This document shows, one piece after another, positions 56,595 to 64,000 of a stretch of DNA of 64,000 nt. The translations under genes and the position numbers were made by a program. Below the pieces are notes generated by a model. It searched no databases. It saw only the letters and a program-made list of their open reading frames with translations, and was not told the DNA's origin. The stretch is from Amyelois transitella (Eukaryota; Arthropoda; Insecta; Lepidoptera; Pyralidae), in NCBI RefSeq assembly GCF_032362555.1, contig NC_083506.1, forward strand, positions 6,309,501-6,373,500, written 5' to 3'. Position 1 is the stretch's first letter. Each line of letters starts with the position of its first letter.

Positions 56595-58380
56595 ACATGG
56601 TATGAACGGATCGGACGGGCGAACGGATTGTCTGGATCGAATATTTTCTCATTTTACTGTCAACTTTATGGAATAAGTGAGAAAGCACTATAAACCCAGA
56701 AGGAATTTTCGATGGGATTTCAGGAATGTTTAATTTTATTATTTTGGTTAGTGAATATATAAATGAATCTGCGATGTTTGTTTTATTTTGGTAATTTATA
56801 ATGGCTACAGGAGCAAGAAATTGGTAACGTTTAAGTAAGAGACGTTTAAGTAAAAGGTTAAGTCTTTTTTCCCACGCCATTTTATACTTGTAAGTTGGAA
56901 GAACTCAATACATGTCTTAGTTACTGTTAAATGATTAAACATGTAATTCCTTACCTGTATGTTCTTGAGGACCTATCTGTTAAAGTGATTTTATCTTCAG
57001 AAGATCCTTCTACTTACGCAATAGCAGAAAGTGTGGCTTTTCTCAGGCCCAAAGCCTTATACCTACCACATCTAGTTCCGGCTTCTCTCAGCAAACGTTA
57101 AAAATGGTATGTAAAGAATGCTGTGAATAATCTATTCTTGGGTTCGAATATTATGGTAATTCTCTGATCGATCTTCAAATAACTAACAGAATCTGGTCTC
57201 GACAGACCGCAAACACATATCTTCTGTCATGTTAGCTGATCGCACACGTATCTAAATATAAACCAGTTTTGTATTACTTGTGAGTTACACGTGGCCTGTA
57301 TAATGACAAAATCTAGGCGAGGTTTGTCACAGAACCACTAAATTATTTCTATAGTGCAGTCCTTAAGAGGTAATAAGTTTGTTCTGCAGGTATATGTTTA
57401 TTGTTATAACATAACTTTCTATATAGAATATATTTTTTAACTAGAGCGAACAAAAGTTCGGCAAATATTTGAAGTCCCTGTTATTTGGGTGTTTTTCTCT
57501 GCTTTTATTAATTTTGTCGTCTGCTTTTAAGATGTTCCAATATCCCTGAAGGTAAACAATGTAAAAATATAATAAACACAGCTTAGATATATAATGCGAA
57601 AACAACAATTGGATAATCTACAGTCGGTCACAAGGGACAGAAGACAGAAACCCTCTTTTGAATATGAATGAGCTAACATTCGCGATCAATATGGTCCGCA
57701 GATGTACGAGTATGTAATAACTGCGCATCAATCATCGTGATCGATAAGACCAATGTCAAATCAATGGAAACAGTTGAAACATTGAATTACAGTGGACGAC
57801 GCACAAGCGATAACAGTCCACCGTGACCTGAGGTGAACAAGCCTCCACATTAATCAAGCTACGTCGGCAACAATAGCATAAAGATCCCAGACGGACAAAG
57901 GTTATATTTTATTGCCTATCTGGTTCAAAACCTTTTCTGAGTTATACATATTCGTTTCATTGGTAACCGATGCCGTTACGTTGATACAAAACATCGCAAG
58001 AAAACCTGCACATTAAAGGTTAAGTTTCCCTGCAAAGGTCGCAGAGGCCTAATGGGAATTAATTAGAGTAGCAATCTGGCTTAGCCAAACTAAGTGGTGG
58101 GCTAGGCAGACTGTTTAGTCGATGCGCGATTTATACATAACACAACGAAACGTTGCCATCGTTCTCACAACGTTGCTCAAACTGTCTATTCTCAAAACCG
58201 TCTAGGTACTTGACAATCAACGTCCATAATAAATGGATTTATCACACCACAAAATCGTTTCACAGTTGTTACGAGGAGTAAAACTAACACGTTGAGAGAA
58301 TATGGCGTTATTTGTTGATGTCATTGCGGCTACCGTTACGAATTGACAACGAAAATAAATTTGCCATGTGCTTTCCTTAC
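56595..58380. other. Roc2 3' UTR and intergenic, no gene recognised
   Basis: Presumed Roc2 3' UTR, with the first strong AATAAA at 57571-57576, then unannotated AT-rich DNA. No coding exon. Confidence 0.45.
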
Positions 58381-58468
58381 CAGAATAGAACCATCCCATC
58401 CCTTTCCCATGGATGGCGCGTGGCCTTTCAGTCTTTTTTGGCTCTGTCTACCCCGTAAGGAATATAGT
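58381..58468 (+). repeat. R1 repeat, internally deleted
   Basis: AGAATAGAACCATCCCATCC and CTTTCCCATGGATGGCG join directly to GTGGCCTTTCAGTC and CTCTGTCTACCCCGTAAGG. The middle 100 bp are missing. Confidence 0.7.
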
Positions 58469-58869
58469 TCTACCCTGTCGATTGCAACCAATGTCAGTAA
58501 AACATTATTTCAATTTTTTATTCATAGCTCTTATAACTTTTTACAAGACAAGGACTAAAGCCAGGAGGATCATGAAATAAAAAGCTATTGAAGATGAAAT
58601 ATGATGAACATATTTCATCATCATGATGGCGTGCCTGCGACATCTGTCTTAATTATTTTTTTCATTATTTATATCTATTTTTCTCCTATGCATTGTATAG
58701 TAATATGTAAATGTTTTTACTTTTGTAGACATTTCAATTGATAGACCCAATAATGGAAAGTCACTCTTGATACGGATCGCTAACATTGCATACAAAGATT
58801 GAGTTGTAATTTTATGGAAATATCAAGGGCAATAAAAGTAATATGCGATTAAGTTCAAAGCTTATTCTA

Positions 58870-58975
58870 GGGAGTGTCTCAATTCCATCATTAACCCACA
58901 CAGCTGAATGTGAGCTTTTCTTTTTTTTCCAGATGGTTGGCGTTGTATACCTCGTAAGGGATGGAGTGGAGAGGT
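58870..58975 (+). repeat. R1 scrap
   Basis: GTCTCAATTCCATCATTAAC, ACACAGCTGAATGTG and ATACCTCGTAAGGGATGG; a diverged end part. Confidence 0.5.
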
Positions 58976-59092
58976 TATTGAATATAATTCTAAGTGGGTA
59001 AATTAATAATGTCAATAAAATACCAAGTCTATGCTAATCACCAATTTAGCAGACTTCAAAATTTACACCTCTTAATTTTTTATATCATACAT

Positions 59093-59148
59093 ATGTACTT
59101 ATAATCACGTCTATATCCCTAGCGGGGTAGACAGAGCCACCAGTCTAG
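59093..59148 (-). repeat. R1 scrap (tail end)
   Basis: ATAATCACGTCTATATCCCT and AGCGGGGTAGACAGAGCC, minus orientation. Confidence 0.65.
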
Positions 59149-59221
59149 GTGTCATTTTTTTATATCAAACTTAACCAAATTTAAACCATGTAATGAATGT
59201 CATCCATATCTATATCTATGG

Positions 59222-59250
59222 TGTTTGTGTGTGTGTGTGTGTGTGTGTAC
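59222..59250. repeat. (GT)n microsatellite
   Basis: About 11 uninterrupted GT units flanked by an imperfect GTGTTT. Confidence 0.85.
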
Positions 59251-59384
59251 ATAACCTACTTAAATTCTAAATGCGTGTCGTGACTGTCTTATCAGCTTTG
59301 TAAGTTATCGTTTAGTTTACCATGTTTTTGGTATATTCTTATTCATTAACATTAGACAGTAAAGTAACAGAAATTAACACGTAT

Positions 59385-59475
59385 ACATTCAATCACGTCT
59401 TTATCCCTTGATAGGTGGACAAATACAACAGTTTTAAAACTACTGAAAGGCCACTTTCAGCTGTAACAAAAATTA
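59385..59475 (-). repeat. R1 scrap (tail end)
   Basis: CAATCACGTCTTTATCCCTT, CAACAGTTTTAAAACTACTG and AAAGGCCACTTTCAGCTG, minus orientation. Confidence 0.55.
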
Positions 59476-62400
59476 AGATTGCAAATAACTTAAACGAAAT
59501 AAATTTAAGTAAAATTAAAAAAAAATATTATTCATGATAGTTACAGCTATTAGTGCGTTCAAATAGCCTTTAAGCTTTGTAAGTATAGATAAGTATTGAT
59601 TGCCGATATGTTATCTACTTTCAAAATGAAATACGTGACTTTGTTATCTTCCATCACAGCAAAAAATTTATCTAAAAAATCTGAAATCTGGCTAATTGCA
59701 ATTTACGAAGAACAAAATAAACAGCAATTTTGTAATTCTCGATATAACCGACTCTTCTCACCTTAAGATATTAAGTTAGAGCTATAGTCGGTTAATTAGA
59801 GCCATAGCAAAAGATGTACCTACTTATGCTAACATACAATGAGTTTTTTTTTTGGTACTAGCTGTTGCGGCGATGATTTGATATCCATTCCATCACACAA
59901 ATGTTTCACTCCCCCATTGTTTCTGCTGCTGCGATTGCTAACAGCGCATTCTTTTTTGACACTAGTAAATCTGATCTTCAACACACGATCGAAGACCAAC
60001 TTGAAATTTTGCATGCAGGTTTCATCTTATGTGGACGTTGGTTGCACTTAGGGAGATATTGATAAAATTCCAAGGGAATGCAAAATTGGAGAATTTTTCG
60101 TTTAACGCGGGTGAAGCCGTAGGCGTACATTACCCAATTATTTATGCCAGATCTATTCATACAATTAAAATAAAATTATCTATCAGTCGTAAAATAGAAG
60201 AATGAGTGGTAATCACAGAAATCGGGCAAATAACTACGTAACAGCAATTATAACCATTAAACAACAACGATATTCTTTAACACTTTTTGTCTGTGGGAAA
60301 ATTTTACGGGAGCACGGGAGGGAGTTGTTTCCTTCTACTACACGTTCTTAGTGTTCCATAACACAAGTAAGAACTTTGGAATTAGTTCAATCTGTGTAAT
60401 CGCTGACTCACTGAGCCAATAAAGATAAACAAATAAGATGCAGGAAGGTAGATTGTAACAAGTAGACATCCGCTAAGAAAGGAAAGGCGGAGCTGTTCGT
60501 GCTGCTTGCTCTCTTGCTTGCTTGCTTGTGTTTGATAAACATAACAAACAAAAATTCGCCATTGTTGTTTGTAAAGCGTCTAAAATGAATAAAACGAAAT
60601 GGTCATAGTGATGTTATTAATAAATTAACCATGCCTTATTTCTCACTATTTTCAGTACGTATAACATACTGCAACCTTATCCTGACTTATTTATAGGAAC
60701 GTAAATTGCCTAGTTAATCTAGAACTAAAATAGATTTAACGAGATAGTAGCCGGGTCCAGCCTGCAGCCAGAATGCTGACACAACTGGTACCTACGTCTC
60801 AGATAAGTCTGGAATCTAGATAATTATAGTTCAGTTTTATCTCAGTAAAGACGCGTGTGGTAAAGTTGCGGGCAACATTTTTTAATAATTTGTAGCGACT
60901 AGATTCTTATGTATCTACTCACATTTTTCCTTATTAAAAGCCCGCATCATGATTATACTTCCTTGTAAACTTGCAGTAACATTGAAGTGACCTCGATTAT
61001 AAATCAAAAATATTACTGTTTGCTTATTTCACGCCAACTCAGTTAGTTTAAAAGCGACGTGGGTATGTACTCGTACGTACTGGGTAGTCATTGCAGTTGT
61101 CACCGGGTATCGTGTTCACTTTTACTATAGTAGCAAGCAATATATAAAATAAGGTTCCTGATAGGCTCTTTTTGCTCGTTCAGCACCTTGAATAACCGGT
61201 GTATGGCATTTCCAACAGAACAGCTAAACACGTTTCGTTTCGCCACACCCGGCCAGGCCTCCGCCGCCAGCCAATAGCAGGCCTCCAACGCAAACAGTAA
61301 TAACAGCATTTGAGTACTTTCGATGCATCGACAGCCTTGCCTTGAGTTGAAGTAAACATTGCGTCAGCCTGAGATTAGGCATATCTACCTATATTCAGTA
61401 ACAAAAATACTAAAAGGCATGTAAGAATTTAGTAACTAAATTTATTTTTGATTTATTTATGAATACCTTTAAAAAATTTCTTGAAGAGTATAGTGCTATT
61501 TTGTGATATAACTATATTTTATTAAAATTACTTAAGGTAGTTACGTTAATTTATCGACTTCTATTGTTGCAACGTGATATGGGTAGTTCACAGAATATAA
61601 AATCTTATCTGTAATTTATGGGACATTGCAGGAAAAACAAATTGGATAATTTATAGATAAATTATTTTTACAACTTCCTTTTTTATGAAATTTACAACTT
61701 ACTCAATGCAAACAGGTCTGTACTCAGCAGCTCTGCATAAAAATACCTACTTATTATTAAAGATTCCTAAAAATAAATAAGTAGGTACTTAGCTTCTTCC
61801 CGCTCCTTCCTTTTCGTCCCGTTACAGTCGTTACCGTTAATGTCACCAATATTTATACGAGCTTTAAAGTTCCTCTACTTGCAAAATTTCGAAAAGATAA
61901 ACTCGACTATATAAGGATAAGATTAAGGTTTAGTTCGGTTTTTGAACTAGGAATATACCTACATCCAAGCCCTTCATGATATTTTTTGCACAGTGTCATT
62001 TGACTCGTCAGTCGACGAAAAAAGAATAGACCACCTCCGCTTATTGCATTAAACTTGTGTATTAATCTTTTGTAATTTTTCCATTGATAAAATTGTTATC
62101 TATGTCATAAAGACGTACGTACATTATCATAATTTTACATGTGCATAAATTTCTAACAAGGACATAATATTAGTTGCATGTATGTGGATTTATTCTTGAC
62201 ACGTTTCATTATTGAAAACAGCTGACAAACAGAATGCAAAAACATGCAATATCTAATTCATCGGACCATAAATAACATGGGCAGACGTTGACGTCTGTTC
62301 GGTTATAGAGATATAGGTAGTTTAAGTACATAGTAAGCTTAGCGAAAATATTAATTTCTAAAATTAAAAATAATAATAATTTCATATTTCTAAAATTAAA

Positions 62401-62739
62401 AAAAAAATCCGTCGTCTCTTGGATCATCATGATGCATATCACGCCTAGTTCGATGGCGGATTGGCTGCAAATACATATTTGCATTTATTTATACCTGAAG
62501 GTCGAGTCTATCTTATGCAATTTTTTTTTTAAATCGGTTCACTATTTTTAGTTTAATCCCCCGGCCCGACCCCGGGCCCCGAAACACTTCTTCGGGCCGA
62601 ACACGTAGTTTTATCTTTACTTACAAAGAAAATAAAATCTAGACAAACAATATAACAGTAACAGTACGCGTATAAAATACTTAAACTAAAAAAAAATATA
62701 ATTTTGTGCATAATAAACGCTGTGTTTACAACAAAGTTA
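59476..62739. other. No gene recognised
   Basis: AT-rich sequence. A CTTG tetranucleotide run lies at about 60507-60530. A Helitron-like end CTAGCTGTTGCGGCG is near 59860 and GCGGGTGAAGCCGTAGGCG near 60100. Open frames lack domain or splice support. Confidence 0.45.
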
Positions 62740-62890
62740 GAATATAATTTTAGTCCCTGCATAAGTCTTATTCTTCCTCCGGGCTTTAGTCTCGGTTGTA
62801 TCCTTACAACTCTAGAAAGACGTCCGGGGTGTGCCTTTGACCATGGATCAAGACATTCTAAATAGGTATACTTATTGTGAATATACGTAC
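62740..62890 (+). repeat. R5 repeat copy
   Basis: TATTCTTCCTCCGGGCTTTA, CCGGGGTGTGCCTTTGACC and ATGGATCAAGACATTC match the order of blocks at 42905-43030. The 120-codon frame on the minus strand over this region is therefore repeat sequence. Confidence 0.45.
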
Positions 62891-63048
62891 TCATGTCTTT
62901 AACCCACAAGAGCAAATTGTCACAATATTCAAAGGTTTTAATAATAATTGAATTGAGATGCTAGCCTAATAGCCCCTTATCTTAATTACCTAAATATACC
63001 ACTGAAAAACTAAAATAAATATTTATACTTTTATATAAATATTTATAT

Positions 63049-63262
63049 GCCGTGTGGTTCCCAGCACCACCACAACTCCATCTCTTTCTCATGGATGTCG
63101 TAAAAGGTGACAAAGGGATAGGCTTATAAACTTGTGATTCTTTTTACTACTTGAATCTCAATTCTATTATAATGCCATAAAGCTGAACGTGGCCTTTCCG
63201 TCTTTTAACGACTGTTGGCTCGTGTCTATCCCGCAGGGTATATACTTACGTGATAATTTGTG
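63049..63262 (+). repeat. R1 SINE-like repeat
   Basis: GCCGTGTGGTTCCCAGCACC head, CTCCATCTCTTTCTCATGG, GATAGGCTTATAAACTTG, and GTCTATCCCGCAGGGTATAT end. The block with TAGCAACCTGTCAC is deleted. Confidence 0.8.
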
Positions 63263-64000
63263 TGTATTTACTTTTGGAATGGGAGCATTGTTCACTAAAT
63301 CAGGAAATCAGGTTTTTTATTCAGATACTTCTCGACAAAAGCATCGCAAATTCCGATGAGAGTAAGTAATTATCTTATCTAATTTTTTTACAAGCCTACT
63401 TTGTTTGCGAAATGTGTGACATAATCTATTGCTAATTTTAGCTGGGCTAATATGGTTACTTACATAAACTTCCTCCAAATTGGCATGACTTAAATAGCGT
63501 GGTCATAATTTTCCCTTCTGTTGTTTTGCGCTTCAGTAGAATAAAGTTATCCGTAAGTTTTCTCCATTTGATTTAGAATATAATTATTTTAGTTAACTCG
63601 AGATTCTTCTTAAGGCGATAGGTTTGCAACCTATTAGGTACTATTTATTCACTATTCTTTTATGTAGACAATGTGCAATTCGTCATTGATATTTGTAAAT
63701 TGCCGTCTGGTCAAAATGCTGCAGTGTAGTTTGTTCAGCCGCTTTTTCTACACATGCTCATTGGAAGCGGTAGTAAATATAATTAGACGTCAATAAGCCA
63801 TCCCTTCTATCCAATTTTAAAAATAAATCTATTTCTATGTGCATCTCAATTCCGTCATTGTGCCATATTGCTGAACGTGGCCTTTCAGTCTATTTAAGAC
63901 TATTGGCTGTGTATGTATTTATTTGTGTAAATTTGTGAATTATTTAAATAATTTATGTGAATCTAAATTGCCTTTTTTCTTAACCACCACCCTCTTTCAC
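63263..64000. repeat. R1 scraps, no gene recognised
   Basis: GAGATTCTTCTTAAGGCGAT at about 63600-63650 and CATCTCAATTCCGTCATTGT, GAACGTGGCCTTTCAGTC at 63841-63915 are R1 pieces in plus orientation. Nothing else was identified up to the window end. Confidence 0.55.

Noticed and set aside
56530..56880. 116-codon minus-strand frame over Roc2 exon 2
   Set aside because: Shadow of the Roc2 coding exon and its 3' UTR.
62553..62915. 120-codon minus-strand frame
   Set aside because: It covers an R5 repeat copy and low-complexity sequence, with no domain.
1..64000. CRISPR array, operon, phage or integrated virus
   Set aside because: Repeats are dispersed, not regularly spaced. The genes are spliced eukaryotic genes. 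No viral gene set was recognised.

Overview
The window looks like nuclear DNA of a lepidopteran, probably a moth. It is AT-rich, its genes have short introns with GTAAGT/TTTCAG splice sites, and it is full of moth-type interspersed repeats: a roughly 290-bp retroelement with a TATG tail, a tRNA-derived SINE, Helitrons ending in CTAG, one piggyBac and one hAT relic. The proteins are insect proteins (Tret1 trehalose transporters and Roc2/RBX2). No bacterial, viral or plasmid gene arrangement is visible. The species cannot be named from the sequence alone.

Layout. 1-15.3 kb: no host gene recognised. It holds repeats, including a Helitron nested in an older repeat (4.85-5.7 kb) and a 1,316-bp internally deleted piggyBac with intact termini (7186-8501). 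15345-15426: tRNA-Ser(GCT). 17512-23019 (+): a 12-exon gene whose exons join in frame into 829 codons; it encodes a secreted, probably GPI-anchored protein with a region resembling a von Willebrand A fold, from a family I cannot name. 23.7-25.7 kb: a hAT MITE, foldbacks, a partial extra copy of Roc2 exon 1 and a LINE 3' fragment. 25830-56594 (+): Roc2 (RBX2/RNF7), the RING subunit of cullin-RING ubiquitin ligases, with only two coding exons separated by a 30.4-kb intron. Inside that intron, on the opposite strand, are two complete trehalose/sugar transporter genes in tandem: a short Tret1 form (28241-31626, 3 exons, 491 aa) and a long Tret1 form with a 178-residue hydrophilic N-terminal extension (35304-40807, 4 exons, 634 aa). 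From 41.5 to 56.4 kb (rest of the Roc2 intron) and from 56.6 to 64 kb I see no convincing coding exon, only repeats, short palindromes and candidate promoter-like sites.

How the genes relate. Tret1 proteins are plasma-membrane facilitators that move trehalose, the main insect blood sugar. The two copies share exon boundaries and phases in the transporter core but start differently. One has the short [14 protein letters not shown] leader known from a Drosophila Tret1-1 isoform, the other a long serine-rich leader. This suggests an ancestral gene with alternative first exons that was duplicated and divided. Roc2 is functionally unrelated; its link to the transporters is positional. The strongest items for follow-up are the nested Roc2/Tret1 arrangement, the divided Tret1 leaders, the Roc2 exon copy whose differences all change amino acids, the unnamed GPI-anchored gene, and a retroelement copy with a 5' inversion inserted in a SINE. 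I did not find a clearly new biochemical system.
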